Part shown: positions 22,249 to 28,978 of the stretch, piece by piece
How the letters are laid out: the number at the start of each line of letters is the position of its first letter
How positions within the stretch are numbered: the first letter of the stretch is position 1
Assembly: GCF_003347665.1 (NCBI RefSeq)
Contig: NZ_QDGA01000051.1
Span: forward strand, 1-32,231
Length of the DNA: 32,231 bases
Direction of reading: 5' to 3'
Source of the DNA: Microvirga calopogonii
Lineage (GTDB): Bacteria > Pseudomonadota > Alphaproteobacteria > Rhizobiales > Beijerinckiaceae
Notes under the pieces: model-generated
Told to the model about the DNA's origin: nothing
Databases searched by the model: none
What the model saw: the letters and a program-made list of their open reading frames with translations, nothing else
Position numbers and translations under genes: made by a program

Positions 22249-22387
22249 TGTGTCAAAACACAAACAGGTCCGCTCTCGACGAACTATTTGTACAACATCA
22301 GCCTTGTTTGCCGTGAATTCTCCGGTCTAATCGGCCTCACGAGACATAGAATTGCTCCAGCGAACGACACGTCAGCGTTTTTACACA
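22249..22387. repeat. 139-bp MITE-like element, copy 2
   Basis: Left end TGTGTCAAAAC (22249-22259). Right end GTTTTTACACA (22377-22387), one mismatch from a perfect inverted repeat. Same length and orientation as 19159-19297, with conserved internal CGACGAACTATTTGTACAA. It is non-coding and lies upstream of the DUF4239 gene, possibly separating it from its original promoter. Confidence 0.8.
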
Positions 22388-22473
22388 ACCAAGACCCGCT
22401 GCTGCACGGCCTCTGCTACTTGCGGACCATTGCTCCCGTCGGTCATAGTGGCGGGATCGGAACAGGTCGACCC

Positions 22474-23262
22474 ATGGCACTCCTGACCACCCAGCCCTTA
22501 TGGCTGTCGGGCGCGCTTGTCATCGGCGTGGCAACCCTGCTTGCAATGGCCGCCCCCGTCTTCGTTCGTCGGCGCGTACCCTCAGAACGGCTGAGGATCA
22601 ACAATGAGGTCGCCGGCTTCACGTTCGCGACCATCGGCGTGCTGTATGCGGTGCTGCTGGCCTTCGCCGTGATCATCGTCTGGGAAAAGTTCAGCGTGGC
22701 CGAGAATGCGGCAGCCCAGGAGGCTGGGGCCGCAGCGACGCTCTACCGCCTGGCGGACGGCATCGGGGGTGATTCCGGCGCCGCCCTCCGCGATGGCTTG
22801 ACCCACTACGTCAGAGCGGCCGTCACCGAGGACTGGCCCGCCATGGAGCGCAGCGGGTCAAGCCACACGGTCACGCGCGCGCTGGACGCCACCTATGGTG
22901 CGCTGCTGACGTTCTCCCCCGGTGACGGCCGCGGGACAGCTCTGTTAACCGAGGCTCTCCGTCAACTTGACCTCCTGACCGAGGCCCGCCGCACGAGGCT
23001 GGTCCTGGCTTCGGGCGCAGTGCCAGGGGTGCTTTGGTTCGTGCTCTTCGGCGGCGCGGTCGTGACGGTTGGTTTCACGCTGTTCTTCGGCACCGAGAGC
23101 CTGCGCGTCCAGGCCGTCATGACGGGGATCCTGGCCTTCCTGATCTTCTCGGGGCTGCATGTGATCATTGCCATTGACCATCCGTTTGCGGGGTCGGTCA
23201 AAGTCCAACCGGAGGCGCTTTTGGCGGTGCTCGAGGACCTCGGCACGAAAGCCCAGCCCTGA
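22474..23262 (+). CDS. DUF4239 (bestrophin-like) membrane protein
   Basis: A 262-residue inner-membrane protein. The motif INNEVAGFTFATIGVLYAVLLAFAVIIVWEKF, followed by NAAAQEAGAAATLYRLADG, is the hallmark of DUF4239, a family grouped with bestrophin-like channels. Hydrophobic segments are at about 8-26, 45-68, 183-203 and 212-232, with a soluble helical domain (about 70-175) between the second and third. The C-terminal part includes HVIIAIDHPFAGSVKV. ATG 22474 follows a weak AGG site; an upstream extension to 22288 would run through the MITE copy and is rejected. Its transport activity is not established. It lies divergent to nothing close, and the DUF1345 gene converges on it. Confidence 0.85.
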   Translation: MALLTTQPLWLSGALVIGVATLLAMAAPVFVRRRVPSERLRINNEVAGFTFATIGVLYAVLLAFAVIIVWEKFSVAENAAAQEAGAAATLYRLADGIGGDSGAALRDGLTHYVRAAVTEDWPAMERSGSSHTVTRALDATYGALLTFSPGDGRGTALLTEALRQLDLLTEARRTRLVLASGAVPGVLWFVLFGGAVVTVGFTLFFGTESLRVQAVMTGILAFLIFSGLHVIIAIDHPFAGSVKVQPEALLAVLEDLGTKAQP

Positions 23263-23490
23263 TCGTCGGCGGTTCTCGTTGCAGCCATCACAGAGGAGAA
23301 CGCCCCTGAACGGATGCATGGCATCTCGCCGTTGATCGAAATCCTTCTGCCGAAGGGGATTGGGACACACTGTTTGCCGATGCGGTCCCGCCCGGCGCTC
23401 GCTCATACGCGCCTTCTTCGCGCACGGTCCAGGCCAACCAGAGCATCACTGGAAATGTGATCAGCCTGCCGCTTGGCAACAACAAACCAG

Positions 23491-24129
23491 CTAGAGCACT
23501 GCCGCCCCGATATTGACGGCGAACGCCAAGATCATGGTGTTGAACAGGAAGGACACAATGGTCTGGCCAAGCGCGCGGCGACGCATGCGCTTCGATACAA
23601 TGACTACGTCGGAGGTCTGGCCCGCGGCGCCGAAATTGAACGAGAAGTAGAGAAAATCCCAGTAATCCGGCTTGTTCTCGTGCGGAAAGATAAGGCCCCG
23701 CCGCTCACCGGCATCGCCGTAATATTCGTGTGCATAGTGGATAGCATAGATCGTGTGCATGAAGAACCAGGAGCACAGGATCGCGACGGCCGCGATGAAG
23801 AACCGTAATGCTTTCTGGCTCGCGATGTCGTCGTGGAGGCCCTGGAGTTCCATCGCGATGGCCGCGAGGCTGGTCAGGGCCGCCGCCAGGGTGAGGATGA
23901 GGACTGCGACCGCCCCAGCGTCCTCAGAGGCCGCCCGCTCCTGCATCATGTCCGTCGAGGATCGTGCCGCCATAATCGAGACTAAGGCCAAGTAACACAG
24001 GATGCCGAGGTCCCAGGCGGCGAGGAACCGGGTACTGACCGCCCACTCGGACGACAGAGCCATGAATACGAGAGCGGCTCCCAGGGTGGAGCCGAGAAGC
24101 CGCGCGTGCGGGGCCTGGATGCGGGTCAT
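23491..24129 (-). CDS. DUF1345 membrane protein
   Basis: A 212-residue protein with five predicted transmembrane helices (about 14-32, 36-55, 71-93, 107-130 and 184-209). The DUF1345 signature is at its C-terminal half: HYAHEYY, then DYWDFLYFSFNFGAAGQTSDV, VSKRMRRRALGQTIVSFLFNT and MILAFAVNIGA. The start chosen is ATG 24129, with AGGAAAGG about 7 bases upstream; a GTG at 24156 is also in frame. Function of the family is unknown. The pore-like YWDFLYFSF segment with TSDV recalls ion-channel pore loops, but this is only a resemblance. It converges on the DUF4239 gene and diverges from the muramidase gene. The 23263-23490 gap shows nothing recognisable. Confidence 0.85.
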   Translation of the reverse strand: MTRIQAPHARLLGSTLGAALVFMALSSEWAVSTRFLAAWDLGILCYLALVSIMAARSSTDMMQERAASEDAGAVAVLILTLAAALTSLAAIAMELQGLHDDIASQKALRFFIAAVAILCSWFFMHTIYAIHYAHEYYGDAGERRGLIFPHENKPDYWDFLYFSFNFGAAGQTSDVVIVSKRMRRRALGQTIVSFLFNTMILAFAVNIGAAVL

Positions 24130-24355
24130 GCTCCTGCCTTTCCTGTCGGTGGTCACTGTCGATCTGGACCTGTAGGCGGAGTACCAGCCTAGTCTCGGAC
24201 GCCGGCTGGCTGAAGGTGTCGTGCGCTTCGTGAAGATCAGAAGAGGTCGTGATGCTTCATCTCAGTTGCGGGTGGCCCTTGCACTCGTTTTCATCATCGT
24301 GAACTCTGTTCATAGGTCCTCGTCTGGACACGTTCCAACCTGATGGAGAACCCCG

Positions 24356-24895
24356 ATGGCTGACCTGTTCGACACCTGCCTCACATTCACCCTCACCGAG
24401 GAGGGCGGCTATGTCGATGACCCAGCCGACCCCGGGGGTGCGACCAACAGAGGCATCACCTTGGCCACCCTGCAGCACTGGGATCACGAACCGACGCTCG
24501 GTCCCGCCGACGTGCAAGACATGACCCAGCAGACCGCGGCGGCGATCTACCGGGCGCTCTACTGGAATGCGCTGCGGGGTGACGCCCTGCCCGCGGGCGT
24601 CGATCTCAGTACCTTCGACTTCGGGGTGAACGCGGGCACCCGGCGCAGCGCGGAGCTGCTACAGCAGGTGCTCGGCTTCCCCCCGAACCAAGTGGATGGC
24701 GCCGTCGGCCCGGAGACGCTACGCGCCGCCCTGGCAACAGACGCAACGACCGTGATTGGTGGGTTGGCCGAACGCCAAGCCGCCTATTACCGGGGCCTCC
24801 CGGAATTCGGCCGCTTTGGGCGGGGCTGGCTCGAACGGACCGAGCGACGCCGACAGGCGGCGTTGGCCATGCTGCAGAACACGCAGGTAGCGTGA
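24356..24895 (+). CDS. GH108 family muramidase/endolysin-like protein
   Basis: A 179-residue peptidoglycan hydrolase that cleaves glycan strands in the cell wall. The GH108 domain (about 5-85) contains the catalytic glutamate E16 in TEEGGYVDDPADPGGATNRGIT. LYWNALRGDALPAGVDLSTFDFGVNAG connects to the PG_binding_3 domain (about 90-175, RRSAELLQQVLG, VDGAVGPETLRAAL). GGAGAA lies about 6 bases before the ATG. There is no signal peptide, as in phage endolysins and ZliS-like enzymes, so export would need a holin or another route. The nearest genes encode membrane proteins but no recognisable phage structural protein is present. Confidence 0.9.
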   Translation: MADLFDTCLTFTLTEEGGYVDDPADPGGATNRGITLATLQHWDHEPTLGPADVQDMTQQTAAAIYRALYWNALRGDALPAGVDLSTFDFGVNAGTRRSAELLQQVLGFPPNQVDGAVGPETLRAALATDATTVIGGLAERQAAYYRGLPEFGRFGRGWLERTERRRQAALAMLQNTQVA

Positions 24896-25030
24896 GGCGC
24901 CAGCTGCATCGCGACTCTGCTCCGGAAGGTGCAGCCCCGGCCGCGTGGCCAAGTCTGGGATTGGCTCATCCGGGTTCGAGCTGCCGGCGGAGGACAGCGC
25001 GTGGTTACTGCCCGCCGAATCTGGCGGGCG

Positions 25031-26278
25031 TCAGCTCGGCTTGCTGATTTTATCGGCGACCGTCCGCACCAGTGTGTCCACCAAGCGGAAGACAATCTCA
25101 ACACTAAAGCCGACGAAGAAGGCGAGCGCGCCGAGCGGCAGCGACATGCCCTCCAGCCGAACCGGCTGATCGTTGGTCCAGAGCACGCCAAGCAGCCCGC
25201 CCAAGGTCGCGCCGAGCACCATGCGCAGGGTACCATGGATGCTCTCCCATGCCTCAAGCGTGGAGGTCTGGATCTGCCGGTTGATATTGCGGAAGACGTA
25301 GACCCAGGCCCCGAGCAGGCCTAGCAGGATTGGCATCACAAAGCCCGTCAGCGCGGCCAGGATGATCAAGCTCCGCAGCTCGGTGGACTCCCATTCTTCC
25401 GCTGAAAGTCCGGTCGTGCGGTCCAGCTCCTGCGGGGCCAGCCAAGTGATCGGCGAGACGTAGGCGAGGCGGCTGGAGATCACATTCCAGTTCCGCAGCT
25501 CCTGGCGGATGATCCTCATGCGACCCAGCGCATCCAACATCTGCGCGCATAGGAGGGGCCCCTGGCCGCCCTTGCTGGCCTGTTCCGCCGGTGTGCTCGG
25601 CCCAGGTGCCACTGGCGGCGTGGTAGGTTGAGGGCAGTCGTAGTCCGCGGCGCTGCCGGCGGCCGAGGAGGCTACACGCGCCACGCCGAGGCTGTTCGCG
25701 ACGGCCAGGTGCTCGGTGCGGATCTGCTCAAGCTGCTGGACCGCCCGTCGCCCCCGATCCATATGGACCAGCAGCAGGATCGTGGCCAAGAAGATCAAGA
25801 TGCCAAACACGGCGCTCCCCCGCACCCATCGGAACAGCCACTGGGCTTGAGACCGCGTGTCGCCGGGCAGATCCTCGTCCTCATCACCCACAAAGGCCCG
25901 TGTGAGGCGGATGGACTTGACGTTGGCGGGAGCCGCCAAGTTCGTCAGGACCTCCAGGCTCTCGTAGAGCTGCCCCAGCAGCCGTCCATCGCGGGCGATG
26001 GCCTCTGGCGCGACGACCAGGAGCGCAGCATGGGGTTCGAGGGCAATCCTCGGGGCGGAGCCGGGGGGTACCACTCGGCCGTTGACCGCTGGGATGGACA
26101 GGGCCGAAGCCTCGGCCCGGCATGCGAAGTGCCGGATGAGCACGCGCAGATCACTTTGCAGGTGTCTCACCCGTTGGACGGCATCCGATCCAAGAGGCAG
26201 GTCGATCGGGCTGCTGTTCGCGGCGGGGCCGGTCACAGCCTCGGGCTGCGCATCGGCTGGCGGGAGCGGCGCGCTCAT
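25031..26278 (-). CDS. Four-helix membrane protein of unknown function
   Basis: A 415-residue protein. The N-terminal soluble part (1-150) includes SDAVQRVRHLQSDLRVLIRHF and an acidic loop (DEDEDLPGD, 132-140). Transmembrane segments are at about 155-173, 303-329, 353-368 and 380-402, with a large loop (174-302) between the first two that is proline-rich (TTPPVAPGPSTPAEQ) and probably periplasmic. The second half (SLIILAALTGFVMPILLG, RQIQTSTLEAWESIHGTLRM, ALAFFVGFSVEIVFRLVD) has the style of gated membrane assemblies, but no family is recognised. The start ATG at 26278 overlaps the stop of the 56-aa gene as ATGA, so I prefer it to an upstream ATG at 26419. Translation is probably coupled. The gene converges on the muramidase gene. 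Confidence 0.7.
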   Translation of the reverse strand: MSAPLPPADAQPEAVTGPAANSSPIDLPLGSDAVQRVRHLQSDLRVLIRHFACRAEASALSIPAVNGRVVPPGSAPRIALEPHAALLVVAPEAIARDGRLLGQLYESLEVLTNLAAPANVKSIRLTRAFVGDEDEDLPGDTRSQAQWLFRWVRGSAVFGILIFLATILLLVHMDRGRRAVQQLEQIRTEHLAVANSLGVARVASSAAGSAADYDCPQPTTPPVAPGPSTPAEQASKGGQGPLLCAQMLDALGRMRIIRQELRNWNVISSRLAYVSPITWLAPQELDRTTGLSAEEWESTELRSLIILAALTGFVMPILLGLLGAWVYVFRNINRQIQTSTLEAWESIHGTLRMVLGATLGGLLGVLWTNDQPVRLEGMSLPLGALAFFVGFSVEIVFRLVDTLVRTVADKISKPS

Positions 26279-26445
26279 CGCCGCGAGGTGCCTGACGGTG
26301 CGGGTTCCCCCCATCGCCGGCGCAGCCCAGCGGCTCGCGTCCGCACTTTTACCCCGCCGGCTGTGTGCGGCAGACCAAGCCAAAGCGAGACAGGCGACAG
26401 CGTCACGATAGCCGTGCACTCCTCATCCGTCAGGCGCGTCAGCAT
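26275..26445 (-). CDS. 56-residue basic protein, coupled to the four-helix protein
   Basis: Starts MLTRLTDEECTAIVTLSPVSLW and ends with a strongly basic, arginine-rich tail (KVRTRAAGLRRRWGEP). AGGAGGT about 6 bases before ATG 26445 is among the best ribosome-binding sites in the window. The TGA overlaps the ATG of the 415-residue protein (ATGA, 26278-26275), the classic arrangement for coupled translation. It has one moderately hydrophobic stretch (TAIVTLSPVSLWLGL) and no signal peptide. No known family. The strong site and overlap argue that it is a real gene rather than a chance frame; it might be a partner or a leader for the membrane protein. Confidence 0.55.
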   Translation of the reverse strand: MLTRLTDEECTAIVTLSPVSLWLGLPHTAGGVKVRTRAAGLRRRWGEPAPSGTSRR

Positions 26446-26514
26446 CGGGTAACCTCCTGGGAGAGGCTCGATGCTCCACAAACATGGTTAATAAAATCTT
26501 AGCCCGCCACATGA

Positions 26515-26947
26515 TCTAAGAAGGTGATCACAGTGCGCATGGCCGCCGTTCCGGCGGTGAGCGAAGGTGGCTCGGTCCTGATCGAGACGGTGGATGCGAC
26601 CGAGGCCCCGGACATGTCGCAGTTCAAAGGCAAGGGAATCGCGCAGTCTGATTGACCCGAGCAGACCTTGGCGTAGCGATGAGTGCCTCGCGGGCTGCTG
26701 TGGATGCCAGCTGTGCTCCGGGCGACTGATAGGTCGGCCAGACCGGCAAGGTGCGCCCGATCTCTCAACCGCGGTCGGAATCTCCGGGGCTATCCAGCAC
26801 TCGGGTATGATGGCTTCGGAGGTCATCGTGGCGATCAACAAGGACTAAGAGGCACCGATCTTCCAGGTAGCAGATTACGGCCTCGTCGGTGACCTCTTCC
26901 AGATTCTGCCGCGGGTTCAAGGTTCGTTGACCAGGGCCGGTCCATGA
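26515..26947 (+). pseudogene. etfA: Electron transfer flavoprotein alpha subunit, degraded
   Basis: Pieces of EtfA occur in order across several frames. First is KKVITVRMAAVPAVSEGGS (from 26518), ending in TGA at 26653-26655. Then ASRAAVDA (from about 26685) is in another frame. Finally APDLSTAVGISGAIQHSGMM and SEVIVAINKD run up to TAA at 26846-26848, and EAPIFQVADYGLVGDLFQILP continues to the TGA at 26945-26947. The FAD-binding C-terminal signature is recognisable. The stretch normally carrying VVSGGRG is deleted between the first two pieces. No etfB is next to it. This is a fossil of a respiratory electron-transfer gene, not a functional one. Confidence 0.85.
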
Positions 26948-27062
26948 GGAAGCCATATCCTCCACGTTAAACAGGAACGTCGTCTTTTGGCACGCGCCGG
27001 TCGTTTGTCTCGTGGCTGATTAAGCCTCAAGTCCGGACGTTGCTCCGGTATGCGTGAAGTTT

Positions 27063-27088
27063 GAGGCGGCTCGTCAACGGGCCGCCTC
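27063..27088 (-). terminator. Hairpin just downstream of the recombinase gene
   Basis: GAGGCGGC (27063-27070) and GCCGCCTC (27081-27088) are perfect 8-base arms around a 10-base loop, beginning 6 bases beyond the recombinase stop. On the minus strand the hairpin is followed by AAACTT rather than a T-run. It may act as an mRNA stabiliser or a weak terminator, or be part of an attachment region. Confidence 0.4.
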
Positions 27089-27093
27089 TGCGT

Positions 27094-27726
27094 TTAGATT
27101 TCAACTTGTTCTGCAATCAGAAGGGCATCGTCGACGTCGATCCCAAGATATCGAACAGTGCTCTCGATCTTGGTATGGCCGAGCAGAAGCTGGACGGCCC
27201 GGAGATTGCCTGTCCTTCGGTAGATCATCGAGGCTTTGGTCCGCCGCAGGGAATGGGTGCCATAGGCGAGGGGATCCAGACCAATCGCACAAAGCCAGGA
27301 TCCGAGCAGGCGAGCGTACTGGCGCGTTGTCATTGGCTTTCGCCGATTGACTCTGCTTGGGAACAGCGGCTCACCCTTATGCAGGGCCTTCTTCTCCAGC
27401 CAGCGCCCCACCGCCTCCCGGGTCTGCTCTGTGATCTCGAACTGGACAGGGCGACCAGTTTTCCGCTGCATTACGGTCGCCCGGGATCGGACACGTCCAC
27501 TGAGTGCCACATCGTCGACCCGGAGCGCGACCAGATCGCAGGCGCGCAACTTGCTGTCGAGCGCCAGGTTGAACAAGGCAAGGTCGCGAACGCGGTGCGC
27601 GACTTGGAGCCTGACTCGGATAGACCAGATCTCTTTGGCTTTGAGAGGCGGCTTGGGTCCAATCAGCTTACCGCTGTTCCAAGGGGTGGTGGTTCGGCAA
27701 GTGTGGTCGGCGATACTGTCCTGCAT
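27094..27726 (-). CDS. Compact tyrosine recombinase/integrase
   Basis: A 210-residue site-specific recombinase that breaks and rejoins DNA through a covalent phosphotyrosine. All catalytic residues are visible: R61 (SKLRACDLVAL), K89 (QRKTGRPV), H158 and R161 (THSLRRTKA), H184 (LLGHTKIE) and Y193 (VRYLGI). There is only a short N-terminal segment instead of the usual SAM-like core-binding domain of about 100 residues, so the protein is little more than the catalytic domain. AGGAGC about 7 bases before ATG 27726 supports the start. Two inverted repeats are 76-115 bases upstream. It could serve an integrative element or an invertible switch. No tRNA gene is adjacent. The substrate is unknown. 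Confidence 0.88.
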   Translation of the reverse strand: MQDSIADHTCRTTTPWNSGKLIGPKPPLKAKEIWSIRVRLQVAHRVRDLALFNLALDSKLRACDLVALRVDDVALSGRVRSRATVMQRKTGRPVQFEITEQTREAVGRWLEKKALHKGEPLFPSRVNRRKPMTTRQYARLLGSWLCAIGLDPLAYGTHSLRRTKASMIYRRTGNLRAVQLLLGHTKIESTVRYLGIDVDDALLIAEQVEI

Positions 27727-28109
27727 TGCAGTGCTCCTGAAGAGAAGCCCCCGCAGTGAACCTTCGCCTCTCTGCCGATAAAGCCCAGCCTCAACGCTCC
27801 TCCTAGCTAAGCTAGGTCTTCGTCAGCTTACCAAGGTAAGCCGGACGTCCCATTCTCTATACCGATCTCCTACTCGTGACCCAGAGCTGCCCTTTGGATT
27901 GGGTAGGCAGTGAAAAGGGCATCGTCAACTTTACGACTTGAGACAGGTCTATCCCTTCAAGAGCGGCAGATCAGGTAATCGCGATACCGGTTATCTCGGC
28001 CCAGCCTCGGAAGGCTTGAACTCGGGCTGTGCGATGACCGGCAGCGGTGGCGTTTGCAGGACGGCGGAAGAGGTTTGCACCCTGATCATGAGCTGAGAGG
28101 AAGCGCTAC
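27727..28109. other. Gene-free region upstream of the recombinase
   Basis: Contains the paired inverted repeats at 27802-27841 and otherwise no supported gene, to the edge of the IS6 remnant at about 28110. Confidence 0.4.
27802..27841. repeat. Two adjacent inverted repeats, candidate recombinase site
   Basis: CCTAGCTAAGCTAGG (27802-27816) is a 15-base perfect palindrome about a central base. GCTTACCAAGGTAAGC (27826-27841) has 7-base perfect arms with AA between. They are 9 bases apart and lie between the recombinase start and the IS6 remnant. Core sites for tyrosine recombinases are typically inverted 7-13-base arms around a short spacer, which the second repeat resembles. The function is inferred from position and form only. 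Confidence 0.45.
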
Positions 28110-28320
28110 GCGCACCGTCTCGTGGTTGACCAGGATACCTCGGGCGGCGAGCATCTCCTCGACCCTCCGGCGACTGAGCGGAAACCGGAAATAAAGCCGG
28201 ACGGCATGGCTGATCACTTCAGGTGGAAAAGCGGTGGCGAGCGTAACGAGGATGGCGGGTCGGACTCATCCCTCACGGATAGCCTGATCCGGTCACTCTC
28301 CGGTTAATCTGACAGTGCGG
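28110..28320 (-). mobile_element. IS6-family remnant, 5' end only
   Basis: On the minus strand the terminal repeat CCGCACTGTCAGATTAACCG (28320-28301) precedes an ATG at 28269. The fragment reads MSPTRHPRYARHR, then after a one-base slip in the TTTT run (opposite 28227-28230) PPEVISHAVRLYFRFPLS, RVEEMLAARGILVNHETVR. It matches the first about 55 residues of IS6 transposases and is related to, but not a copy of, the element at 17486-18298. It stops at about 28110; the catalytic part is missing. It is a dead fragment. Confidence 0.75.
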
Positions 28321-28461
28321 TCCATTCCCCTCTCCCAGCCCGACGAGATCACGGGAAAATTCCCACTTTGGCCGGTCCAGTTTTAAGGGATCAAGTCACG
28401 CAAATGTACGCTCTGGAGACGACATGCCCATTGCTTCGGAGAGAACGATCTCCCACACCTC

Positions 28462-28776
28462 TCATCGCTTCAGGAGATCGGCGAGATCCGTCTCGCTCAT
28501 TCGTGCGCCCACAGGCGTAATGCGGATCACACCCGTCCCGATCTCAGCTACGGCTCCGGCTTGCGCAAGGCCGCTGAGTGCCCATCCGAGGCGATAAGCA
28601 TGGAGGCGATCGAAACCATCCTCTGTCCGCAGGGTCCGAAGCTCCGGACCGAGACTCATGCTATCGGCCGTAGCCTGCTCGAGTTCCTCGACGGTCATGG
28701 CCTCTCGGATGCGCAGGAGTTGCAGCACCACTTCAAGGTAGGCCGAGATATGGGGGAGATCCTTCTTCGTCGCCAT
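28462..28776 (-). CDS. Small winged-helix-like protein (Mrr N-terminal-like)
   Basis: A 104-residue soluble protein. The order of helix (ISAYLEVVLQLLRIREAMT), helix (VEELEQATADSMSLG), long helix (LHAYRLGWALSGLAQAGAV) and wing (GVIRITPVGARMSE) resembles the Mrr N-terminal winged-helix domain, where the wing carries riTxxG. No nuclease domain is attached. Three in-frame ATGs are clustered (28788, 28784-type overlap, 28776). I chose 28776 because AGGA lies about 10 bases upstream. A start at 28788 would add MRCS. It is followed on the same strand by no close partner. DNA binding is an inference. Confidence 0.6.
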   Translation of the reverse strand: MATKKDLPHISAYLEVVLQLLRIREAMTVEELEQATADSMSLGPELRTLRTEDGFDRLHAYRLGWALSGLAQAGAVAEIGTGVIRITPVGARMSETDLADLLKR

Positions 28777-28978
28777 GGAGCATCGCATCCTGTTCCCGTC
28801 AGAGCCTGCGAAGGACGAATTGTATCACGAGACCGCCCAGCGTGAGAGACCTATGGCGGATTTTTGGTGCTGGGGCCGATCAGAGGGAATATTCTCTCTG
28901 CCGTCAGCGAGATATAACGGAAAGTGATGGAGTGGATACCTCCTCCTGACGGCTTCACAATGTGCCAAGGTGGTGCAG

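Noticed and set aside
22288..22473. An N-terminal extension of the DUF4239 gene
   Set aside because: It would translate through the MITE copy and has no ribosome-binding site. The family motif begins after 22474.
26499..26768. An 89-codon minus-strand frame
   Set aside because: It is antisense to the etfA fossil, whose protein fragments are clearly recognisable on the plus strand.
28122..28307. A 61-codon plus-strand frame
   Set aside because: It is antisense to an IS6 transposase fragment with terminal repeat.
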